A stretch of DNA of 6,886 nt from Deltaproteobacteria bacterium. GTDB lineage: Bacteria; Myxococcota; XYA12-FULL-58-9; JAUUZB01. Numbering within the stretch: the stretch's first letter is position 1; every line of letters starts with the position of its first letter. Below the pieces are notes generated by a model, which saw only the letters and a list, made by a program, of their open reading frames with translations, was not told the DNA's origin and searched no databases. The stretch is taken from positions 1 to 6,886 of the forward strand of contig JAUUZB010000198.1 in NCBI GenBank assembly GCA_030590185.1. Reading direction: 5' to 3'. A program made the position numbers and the translations under genes. Shown in pieces: positions 1-5,700 of this stretch.

Positions 1-162
1 GGCGCCAATCACAAAGGCGATCATCGGCACCAGGGCGCCGACCTTGCCGAGGTAGAAGTCGAGCTTCTCGACCTCCTCACCGTAAGCGACGCGCTCGGCC
101 GCCTCGTTCACCGAAACGTCTGACGCCCCGTTGGGATTCTCTGGGTTGGTCATGGTTCTCAT
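1..162 (-). CDS. N-terminus of putative inner-membrane protein, possibly an NhaC-like Na+/H+ antiporter (partial)
   Basis: A reading frame open to the left edge encodes about 51-54 residues. It starts with a polar, acidic cytoplasmic-looking segment (MTNPENPNGASDVSVNEAAE) and then becomes hydrophobic (LDFYLGKVGALVPMIAFVIG), which looks like the entry to a first transmembrane helix. No cleavable signal peptide is evident. Two in-frame ATGs compete: position 162 (GGA about 7 nt upstream) and position 153 (only a weak GAG 4 nt upstream). I chose 162 weakly; 153 gives the MTNPEN start. The gene follows cheB after only 24 nt (33 nt for the second start) with no terminator-like hairpin, so it is probably cotranscribed. 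The FY-x-GK-x-GALVP stretch reminds me of the N-termini of NhaC-family Na+/H+ antiporters, but that is recognition from memory on a very short fragment. It could be any polytopic transporter. That a gene is here is fairly sure; the function is not. Confidence 0.55.
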   Translation of the reverse strand, partial: MRTMTNPENPNGASDVSVNEAAERVAYGEEVEKLDFYLGKVGALVPMIAFVIGA

Positions 163-186
163 CCGTTGATCCACGCTGGCGGTGAA

Positions 187-1218
187 TCAGAGCTGCGCTA
201 AAATCGCCTCCGCGATCGACCCCAGGGGCAACACCTCATCCACACAACCGGTCAAGAACGCCGCGCGTGGCATGCCGTAGACCACGCTGGTCGACTCGTC
301 CTGGGCGATGACCCAGCCCCCGGCGCGCTTAATCGCCTCGATGCCGCGGGCGCCATCTTCCCCCATGCCGCTGAGGACCACGCCGATGGTCTTGGCCCCA
401 AAGGTTACGGCGGCCGATTCCATCAAGCTGTCGGCCGATGGGCAAATGGTCGCGTCTTCGGTCGTGGTGCTCAGACGCACCTTGCCGCCGGTTCCCAGCA
501 GGGTGTCGTAACCCCCCGGTGCCAACAACGCCAGGGCGGGCCTCACCCGATCGCCGGCGGCCGCCTCCCTGACGGTGAGCTCGCAACGGTCGTCGAGGTT
601 TTTGGCAAAGCGCCTGGTGTGCGCGGCGGGCATGTGCTGCGCGATCACCAGGCCGGCCGGTATGTCCCCTGGCAGCATGGCGAGCAGGGTTCGCAGGGTC
701 GCGGGTCCCCCGGTGGAGACGCCCATGCAGATCACCCGTCGCAACGCCACGTCGGTCGGCAGGCTGCGGGTCACCGGCCGCACCGAACGACTCAGCCTAC
801 GAAACGCCCGGGCGTTCGCCTGGGCCGCCTGCATCGTCTTGGCGGCCAACTGGTCGGCGATCTCACCGACCACGGTGGTCACGGCCCCGCCGGGCTTGGG
901 GAGATAGTCGACCGCGCCCGCCTCCAGGGCCCGCAGGGTCGTCTCCGCGCCGTCGTCGGTATAGGAGCTGACCATCAGGATGGGGGTCGGGCACTCCCGC
1001 ATGATGCGCCGCACCGCCTCGATGCCGTCCATCTCCGGCATCTCGACGTCCATGGTGATCACGTCCGGCTCGAGTCGAACGGTCTGCTCGATCGCCTGCC
1101 GGCCGTTGCGGGCCAGACCGACCACCTCGATGGTCCCGGAGGCTTCCAGGAACTTCTTGATGTTCGTACGCATGAACGCCGAATCATCAACCACCAGGGC
1201 GCGTATCTTGCGGGGCAT
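187..1218 (-). CDS. cheB: CheB: chemotaxis response regulator protein-glutamate methylesterase/glutamine deamidase
   Basis: This 343-residue protein has the full CheB layout and normal length. An N-terminal receiver domain (about 5-122) has the acidic pair D11/D12, phospho-acceptor D57 (in TMDVEMPEMDG), S84/S85 at the switch Thr/Ser position and K108 (LPKPGG). A linker of about 125-158 leads to the methylesterase domain (about 159-343), with catalytic S168 in GVSTGGP, H195 in AQHMP and D288 in SGMGEDGA. By family knowledge, CheA phosphorylates the receiver, which relieves inhibition of the esterase; the enzyme then hydrolyses receptor methyl-glutamates and deamidates glutamines in the cytoplasm. 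The ATG at 1218 lies 21 nt after the cheA stop, with only a weak Shine-Dalgarno-like GAG. It is the only receiver-domain protein visible in the cluster. All catalytic and phosphorylation residues are present and I see no damage. Function is very secure; which receptors it serves is inferred from the neighbouring MCP. Confidence 0.97.
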   Translation of the reverse strand: MPRKIRALVVDDSAFMRTNIKKFLEASGTIEVVGLARNGRQAIEQTVRLEPDVITMDVEMPEMDGIEAVRRIMRECPTPILMVSSYTDDGAETTLRALEAGAVDYLPKPGGAVTTVVGEIADQLAAKTMQAAQANARAFRRLSRSVRPVTRSLPTDVALRRVICMGVSTGGPATLRTLLAMLPGDIPAGLVIAQHMPAAHTRRFAKNLDDRCELTVREAAAGDRVRPALALLAPGGYDTLLGTGGKVRLSTTTEDATICPSADSLMESAAVTFGAKTIGVVLSGMGEDGARGIEAIKRAGGWVIAQDESTSVVYGMPRAAFLTGCVDEVLPLGSIAEAILAQL

Positions 1219-1239
1219 CGTTGGTCGCTCGACTCGATT

Positions 1240-3771
1240 TCAGGCGGAGACGAGTCCGGCCTTCAAATCGCCGGTGGTGATGCCGCCGACGACCTCCTGC
1301 ACGATTTGAGCGACGTCCAGGATCGGCACGACGCGTCCGTCGCCGAGGATGGTGGCGCCGGCGAGACAACTGATCGCCTCCATAAAATCACCGAGCGGCT
1401 TGATGACGATCTCCTTGCGTGCCCGCACCTCATCGACCAACAGGCCAACCCTTTTTTCGAGGGACTCCACCAGCACCACCGGCCGCTCCTGCTTCCTCTC
1501 GTGTCGCAGCCGCTGGGCGCTCGGCGCTGCCCTCGACCATTGGGGCAGTTGCAGGAACTCATCGAGCCTCACCAGGGACTCCATGTGACCCCGCAGCTCG
1601 AAGATCTCCTTCTGACCCGCCGGGCGCACGGCGTCATCCGGCAGCATGATCGTCTCGGTGACGTTGGCGAGCGGGATGGCAAAGCAGTGGCCTTTGACCT
1701 CCACCAACAGGGCATTGACGATGGCCAGGGTGAGCGGCAGGCGCAGGGAGACCGTGGTGCCCTGACCGAGCTTCGATTCGATCGAAATGGTGCCCTTGAT
1801 GCGCGAGAGGTTCTCCTTGACCACGTCCATGCCAACCCCGCGGCCTGAGAACTCTGTCACCACGCGGGCGGTGGAAAAGCCGGCGTGGAAGATCAAGGCG
1901 TAGGCCTCGCGATCGCTCATGCGCGCCGCCTGCCCCCCGTCGAGCAGATCGAGCTCAACCGCCCGCGCCTTGAGCGCCGAGGCGTCCAAGCCGCGGCCAT
2001 CATCGGCGACCGCGACCACGATCTGGTTGCCCTCCTGCGTGGCCGAGAGGTGGATGGTCCCGGTCTCCGGCTTACCGAGGGCGACTCGCTCTTCCGCTGA
2101 CTCGATGCCGTGGTCCGCCGAGTTGCGGATGATGTGCAGCAACGGGTCGCTCAACACCTCGACGATGCTCTTATCGACCTCGGTCTCGTCGCCGGTGATG
2201 ATCAGGCGGATGGCCTTGTTGAGGTTGCGCCGTAGATCCCGGACGATGCGTGGGAACTTCTGGAAGACGGTCGCCACCGGCATCATCCGCACCCGTAGCA
2301 ACCCCTCCTGCAGCTGACTGAAGACTTGATCGAGCTCCTCGCGAGACTCGATGACCTCCTCGAGTAGGCGGCCGTGATCCGCGACCAGCTCGCTCATCTC
2401 CTGCCAGGCAGCGGCCAATCCGGAGGACGCGTACTCTAGTATACCCTCCGTCCGGCCAGGCGAGACCCCGGCGGTGAGGGGCGCGTAGGCCAGCTGCCTA
2501 CCGCTCATCTGGGCGGCCTTCTGGCGGATCTGGGTCACCAGCCGAGAGGCCAGGTCGGTGGCGGTGACCGGCGAGGTTTGTTGACGGCCGAGCTCGAGCA
2601 GATCCTGTAGCTGCCCCTGGCTGTTGGAGAGATTGGCGATTTGTTGCTCGAGCCGACTGCTGCCGATCACATATTCGCCGACCAAGTTCATCAGGTCGTC
2701 GACCTTCTTGACGTCGACCCGAAGGACGCGCGCCTTGACCGCTGGGGCCGGGACGCCTGGCGTCGCCTTGGGTCGAATCGCCTCGGCTCGCTCCCGCTGC
2801 AGGGCGGTCGCCGCGATCTCCAACTCGGCGAGGGTCGAGGAGGCGTCGGGCTCACCACTCCCGGCGGTGGCGGCCTTGCCGGCGATCGCTCCCCCCAGGG
2901 CTCGCACGCCGCGAGCCAACAGCGCGATCAGGTCGAGGCTCGCCTCGGCCCGGCGTTTGCGCAGCGGGTCGAGGAGACGTTCGAGGCCGCTCGGCAGCTC
3001 GAGGAGCCACTGATCGTCGACGCCCTCTTCGGGCTCGAGCTCACTCGCCAGCAAACCGATGCGTCGCAGGCCTCGGTAGATGCTGTTGAGCAGATCGATG
3101 TTGTCCGGTTCCTGGCGCAGGGTTGTGAGATCGCGCTCGCAGAGCTGCAACAATGAGCCGGCCTGCTCCCGGAAGGTTACCCGCGCGCTCGTAGTCGGTG
3201 GTGGCGCGGTGGACGTAGGCTGGGAGTCCGCGGGCTCTGCGGACTCCACGGACTCTCCTGACTCTCCTGACTCTGCGGACTCTCCTGACTCTGCGGGCTC
3301 TCCTGACTCTGCGGACTCCACGGACTCTGCGGACTCTCCTGACTCTGCGGGCTCTGCGGGCTCTGCGGACTCAGCCTCGGCGCTGACCTCCGCCAGTCGG
3401 GCCATGGTCGCCTCGAAGTCCTGATCGCCCTCCTTGCCGGTCGCATCGATATGGTTGAGCGCGTCCCGAATGGCGTCGACCACGGCCAGCAGGGCGGTGG
3501 TCATCTCCGGTGTGAGCTGGAGCTCAGCCTTGCGCAGCTTGCCGAGCAAGCTCTCGCCAACGTGGGCGAGGGCTGAGAGGCGGCGGTACTCCATGAGGGC
3601 CGCGTTGCCCTTGAGGCTGTGCAAGGCACGAAAGATGCTCGCCAGGACCTCGGTGTTGCTCGGATCCTCCTCGAGGATCACCAACTCCCGAGCCATGTCG
3701 GTCAAGCCCTCGCGGCTATCCTCGAGGAAGATGTTAATAGTCTCTCGATCGATCTCCATGACCTTCTGCAC
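1240..3771 (-). CDS. cheA: CheA-type chemotaxis histidine kinase with repeat linker, degenerate second HPt-like domain and extended P3
   Basis: This 843-residue kinase should autophosphorylate on His and pass phosphate to response regulators under MCP/CheW control. Domains in order: P1/HPt about 6-110 with phospho-acceptor H51 in HSLKGNAAL; acidic Ala-Glu-Ser repeat linker 133-183; an HPt-like region about 197-297 with Arg instead of His; linker about 300-345; P3 dimerisation region about 348-499, from RVDVKKVDDLMNLVGEYVI to LLRVRMMPV, much longer than usual; P4 kinase domain about 500-680 with N box (H546, N550, D553), G1 DDGRG (590-594), F box GFSTA (631-635) and G2 GRGVGMD (643-649); P5 CheW-like domain about 684-830. 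No P2 CheY-binding domain and no C-terminal receiver are seen. The start is either GTG 3771 (weak GGCGGT 9 nt upstream), used here, or ATG 3759 (AGAAGG only 2 nt upstream); both keep the whole HPt domain. The gene lies 23 nt after cheR and 21 nt before cheB. All catalytic boxes are intact, so the kinase is probably active. Confidence 0.96.
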   Translation of the reverse strand: MQKVMEIDRETINIFLEDSREGLTDMARELVILEEDPSNTEVLASIFRALHSLKGNAALMEYRRLSALAHVGESLLGKLRKAELQLTPEMTTALLAVVDAIRDALNHIDATGKEGDQDFEATMARLAEVSAEAESAEPAEPAESGESAESVESAESGEPAESGESAESGESGESVESAEPADSQPTSTAPPPTTSARVTFREQAGSLLQLCERDLTTLRQEPDNIDLLNSIYRGLRRIGLLASELEPEEGVDDQWLLELPSGLERLLDPLRKRRAEASLDLIALLARGVRALGGAIAGKAATAGSGEPDASSTLAELEIAATALQRERAEAIRPKATPGVPAPAVKARVLRVDVKKVDDLMNLVGEYVIGSSRLEQQIANLSNSQGQLQDLLELGRQQTSPVTATDLASRLVTQIRQKAAQMSGRQLAYAPLTAGVSPGRTEGILEYASSGLAAAWQEMSELVADHGRLLEEVIESREELDQVFSQLQEGLLRVRMMPVATVFQKFPRIVRDLRRNLNKAIRLIITGDETEVDKSIVEVLSDPLLHIIRNSADHGIESAEERVALGKPETGTIHLSATQEGNQIVVAVADDGRGLDASALKARAVELDLLDGGQAARMSDREAYALIFHAGFSTARVVTEFSGRGVGMDVVKENLSRIKGTISIESKLGQGTTVSLRLPLTLAIVNALLVEVKGHCFAIPLANVTETIMLPDDAVRPAGQKEIFELRGHMESLVRLDEFLQLPQWSRAAPSAQRLRHERKQERPVVLVESLEKRVGLLVDEVRARKEIVIKPLGDFMEAISCLAGATILGDGRVVPILDVAQIVQEVVGGITTGDLKAGLVSA
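2368..2631 (-). other. Domain feature: extra segment in the CheA P3 dimerisation region
   Basis: The P3 signatures NLVGEYVI (362-369) and VRMMPV (494-499) lie about 130 residues apart, whereas in E. coli-type CheA the matching motifs are roughly 50-60 residues apart. The additional sequence, about residues 381-468, holds QLQDLLELGRQQ, a basic and polar stretch around TQIRQKAAQMSGR, a Gly/Pro-containing turn near 431-442, and another helix-like run. It could be a longer coiled-coil hairpin or a small inserted domain. The boundaries are approximate and set by eye. Confidence 0.6.
2881..3183 (-). other. Domain feature: degenerate HPt-like domain within CheA
   Basis: CheA residues about 197-297 look like a second, helical HPt domain that has lost its phosphorylation site. 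EPDNIDLLNSIYRGLRRIGL lines up by eye with DPSNTEVLASIFRALHSLKG of the first HPt. H51 falls opposite R236, and the Lys-Gly of HSLKG falls opposite Gly-Leu. A further pair of helix-like stretches follows (about 257-297), as expected for a four-helix bundle. If correct, the domain cannot carry phosphate and may serve in docking or spacing. The alignment was made by eye, so this could also be an unrelated helical bundle. Confidence 0.6.
3223..3375 (-). repeat. Tandem 9-bp coding minisatellite, 17 units, inside cheA
   Basis: The DNA is an uninterrupted run of 17 nine-base units (153 bp) encoding [A/G/V]-[E/D]-[S/P], cheA residues 133-183. On the coding strand most units can be written GAG-TCM-GNR, mixing GAGTCAGGA, GAGTCCGCA, GAGTCCGTG and GAGCCCGCA. 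The period is a multiple of three, so copy-number change would keep the frame. The encoded linker is acidic and low in complexity, sits between the HPt domain and the next folded region, and is probably a flexible tether. Each Ser-containing unit holds GAGTC, which matches GANTC. The repeat is seen directly; the tether role is inferred. Confidence 0.93.
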
Positions 3772-3794
3772 CCAGGGCCGACCGCCGGCCCGCG

Positions 3795-4622
3795 CTATGC
3801 CACCCGCCGATAGGCCGCGGCGGCTCCGTTGGTGATCGTCTCTACCCGTTCATAATTCTTCGTCATAGTCTCCGCCGACCCCATGAACAGCACCCCACCG
3901 ACGGCGAGGCTCTGCTTGAGCTGTGCGATGACGCGGGTCGCGACCTCCCGCGGAAAATAAATCGTCACGTTGCGGCAGAAGATCACGTCGACCTGGAAGG
4001 GGAAGCCGTCTCGGATCAAGTTGTGGGTCCGGAACCGCACCATGCTCTTGAGCCGATCGTTCACTTGGAAGTCAGCGCCGGCGGGCTCGATCCAGTCCGT
4101 GAGCCGTTCGGGCGCGACCTCGCGGAAGGAGGTCGAAGGGTAGCGCCCCTGGCGAGCGCGCTCCACGAAGCCGCCGCAGAGGTCGGTGCCGAGGATCTCG
4201 ACGTCCCAGGCGCGTGCCCGGCCAGCGACCTTCGCGAAGGCGATGGCGATGGAGTAGGCCTCCTCGCCGGTCGCGCAGCCGGCGCTCCAGGCGCGAAACC
4301 GCCGTTTGCCCGACTGGATCCGCTCGCGCATCAACCCCGGCAGGACCTCCTGCTCGAGCAGCTCGAACTGCTCGACGTGCCGAAAAAAATGCGTCTCGAG
4401 AACGGCGATCGACTCGACCAAATGGGTGAGTTCCACCCTGCCCCGCTCGGGGTCACGGATGTGGTCTAGGTAAGCGACGACGTCTTCCAGGTTGAGCTCC
4501 GCCATGCGACGAGCCACCCGGCGGGCAAGAAAACCGCGCTTCTCGTCCGCGACATAGACACCGCATGCCTGGGCCACCAGGTCGCGCAGCGCGGCAAAGG
4601 TCTCAGGGGTGAGCTCGGGCAC
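3795..4622 (-). CDS. cheR: CheR: SAM-dependent chemoreceptor glutamate methyltransferase
   Basis: This 275-residue protein, normal in length for CheR, methylates glutamates on the MCP signalling helices in the cytoplasm using S-adenosylmethionine. The N-terminal helical domain (about 1-75) has the basic run around RRVARRM. The SAM-binding core (about 80-275) has ETHFFR (76-81), the glycine-rich motif WSAGCATGEEAYS (112-124), LGTDLC (144-149), DVIFCRNVTIYF (212-223) and a late GGVLFMGSAET segment (242-252). The last two depart slightly from common CheR: Thr for Leu in CRNVLIYF, and GSAE for the usual GHSE. The start is a GTG at 4622 with GAGG 10 nt upstream, overlapping the cheW stop; the next Met (residue 40) would cut the N-terminal domain. 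It sits 12 nt after cheW and 23 nt before cheA. The family assignment is secure and no catalytic damage is seen. Confidence 0.96.
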   Translation of the reverse strand: MPELTPETFAALRDLVAQACGVYVADEKRGFLARRVARRMAELNLEDVVAYLDHIRDPERGRVELTHLVESIAVLETHFFRHVEQFELLEQEVLPGLMRERIQSGKRRFRAWSAGCATGEEAYSIAIAFAKVAGRARAWDVEILGTDLCGGFVERARQGRYPSTSFREVAPERLTDWIEPAGADFQVNDRLKSMVRFRTHNLIRDGFPFQVDVIFCRNVTIYFPREVATRVIAQLKQSLAVGGVLFMGSAETMTKNYERVETITNGAAAAYRRVA

Positions 4623-4637
4623 GCTGGGGCTGCCTCA
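4620..4637 (-). promoter_or_regulatory. cheR ribosome binding site overlapping the cheW stop codon
   Basis: The cheW stop TGA (4637-4635) shares bases with a GAGG Shine-Dalgarno core (4636-4633) that lies 10 nt from the cheR GTG start (4622-4620). This supports the GTG as the start, because no nearby in-frame ATG exists, and suggests that the cheW and cheR translation rates are tied. Confidence 0.6.
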
Positions 4638-5684
4638 CCCACCGCCGCCGGCGGGTCGTGCCCGGCCGCGCAGCCGAACGATCGCCTCGTGGTTCATGAT
4701 CTTGTTCCAGTCGAGCAACAACACGGGACGCACCTCATCTGGAATGACCCCTTCGAGGTAGGCCGCCTCGTCCCTAGCCATCGACGGCGGCACCTCTTCG
4801 ATCGCCTCAGGTCGAACGCGCCGCAAGCGCGCCACGGCGTCGACCTCAATCGCCACCGCGCCTCGTTCGTCGGCGACCACCAGGTGCCGGCCTTCGCCGG
4901 CCGGCCCCTCTCCCGAACGCAAAGAGAGCAGGGCCCGCAGATCGAGCAACGGCAGAATGCTGCCACGCAGGTTGACCACGCCGCGCAGGAAGGGCGGCCC
5001 GAATGGGATGTAGGTCACCGGCAGGGGGGCGACGACCTCCTGCCCCTTTTCGATCGGCACGGCGTACTCTTCATTGCCGAGCCGGAAACAGACCAACCCG
5101 CGCTCGGCGCCACCGCTATCCCCCTCCGGGCCGCGCGCCTCGTGACCGCCAAAAGAAAAAGGCGTGCGCAGCTGCTGGTCGCGCGAGGAGGCGAGCGCCG
5201 CTTGCAGGTGCGGGTTGTCGGCGATCTTGTCGACGTCCAACAACATCACCGGGCGATCTTCATGGATCAGAATGCCTTCGAGGTAGGAACCCTTGGCGTC
5301 GGCGCCGGTGGGCGCGGCATCGAGACTCGCATCCATGGGCAGCCAACGCAGCGGCACCATGGTGTCGACCTCGATCGCGAAAACGTAACCACGGTGCTCG
5401 ATGACCACGTGGCGGCAAGCGGCCTCGTTCCTCGCCCGGCCCGGCACGTCAAACAGGGCGTGCAGGTCGACCAATACGAGAACTCGACCCCGGATGGTAA
5501 TGATCCCGCGAATGAAGACCGGCGCCTGGGGGATCGGCAACACCTCCAGGGCCTCGGTCACCTCCCGCACCTGCTCGATGTTGACCGCGTACTCCTGGTC
5601 ACCGAGCAAGAAGCAGACGAGGCGCCGGTTGGAGACCGCCGCCGACGCGGCCGTCTCGTCGCGGGACGGGGCGGTGCTGCTCAC
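4635..5684 (-). CDS. cheW: Tandem CheW-domain scaffold/adaptor protein
   Basis: This protein of 349 residues is about twice the size of an ordinary CheW (about 160) because it holds two CheW domains. Domain 1 is about residues 20-156 ([60 protein letters not shown]). Domain 2 is about 196-332 ([60 protein letters not shown]). They are joined by a Gly/Glu-rich linker of about 157-195. Both keep the Arg-Gly of the NLRG motif (R65, R240), in the region that E. coli CheW uses to contact CheA and receptors. Domain 2 has Gly at 214 where Val/Ile is usual. By family knowledge it links MCPs to CheA in cytoplasmic arrays; with two domains it may bridge two partners. The start is a GTG overlapping the MCP stop as GTGA, with GGTGAG 8 nt upstream, so translation is probably coupled. 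The short Gly-rich tail has no recognised function. Confidence 0.94.
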   Translation of the reverse strand: MSSTAPSRDETAASAAVSNRRLVCFLLGDQEYAVNIEQVREVTEALEVLPIPQAPVFIRGIITIRGRVLVLVDLHALFDVPGRARNEAACRHVVIEHRGYVFAIEVDTMVPLRWLPMDASLDAAPTGADAKGSYLEGILIHEDRPVMLLDVDKIADNPHLQAALASSRDQQLRTPFSFGGHEARGPEGDSGGAERGLVCFRLGNEEYAVPIEKGQEVVAPLPVTYIPFGPPFLRGVVNLRGSILPLLDLRALLSLRSGEGPAGEGRHLVVADERGAVAIEVDAVARLRRVRPEAIEEVPPSMARDEAAYLEGVIPDEVRPVLLLDWNKIMNHEAIVRLRGRARPAGGGG

Positions 5685-5700
5685 AGCTGAAACTCACCCA
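5681..5700 (-). promoter_or_regulatory. Overlapping stop/start (GTGA) and ribosome binding site between MCP and cheW
   Basis: On the minus strand the cheW GTG start and the MCP TGA stop share GTGA at 5684-5681. A GGTGAG Shine-Dalgarno-like hexamer at 5698-5693 lies inside the end of the MCP gene, 8 nt from the start. This arrangement usually means translational coupling by terminating ribosomes and supports the chosen GTG start. Confidence 0.75.

Noticed and set aside
154..186. Possible terminator or promoter between cheB and the downstream gene
   Set aside because: Only 24-33 nt are available, and I see no stable hairpin with a T-run and no convincing -35/-10 pair.
619..1848. Long plus-strand open frame of 409 codons opposite cheB and the end of cheA
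   Set aside because: It lies antisense to two clear genes, its protein is rich in Arg, Gly, His and Asp without recognisable domains, and it spans a gene boundary. It is a by-product of GC-rich codon bias.
3223..3375. Possible CRISPR-like array from the regular repeats
   Set aside because: The period is 9 bp with no spacers, and the units keep the coding frame of cheA. It is a coding minisatellite.
3223..3375. Cluster of GAGTC (GANTC) sites as a possible methylation-controlled regulatory element
   Set aside because: The sites follow automatically from the Glu-Ser codons of the repeat, and nothing shows a GANTC methylase in this organism.
3080..3446. Repeat-bearing frames opposite or out of phase with cheA (Ser-Asp-Ser-Pro and Ser-Pro-Gln type repeats)
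   Set aside because: These are the 9-bp cheA repeat read in the wrong frame; the real frame has the HPt domain before it and the kinase domain after it.
4689..5690. Plus-strand open frame of 333 codons opposite cheW
   Set aside because: It is fully antisense to the well-supported tandem CheW gene, has His/Arg/Gln-rich composition and no family signature.
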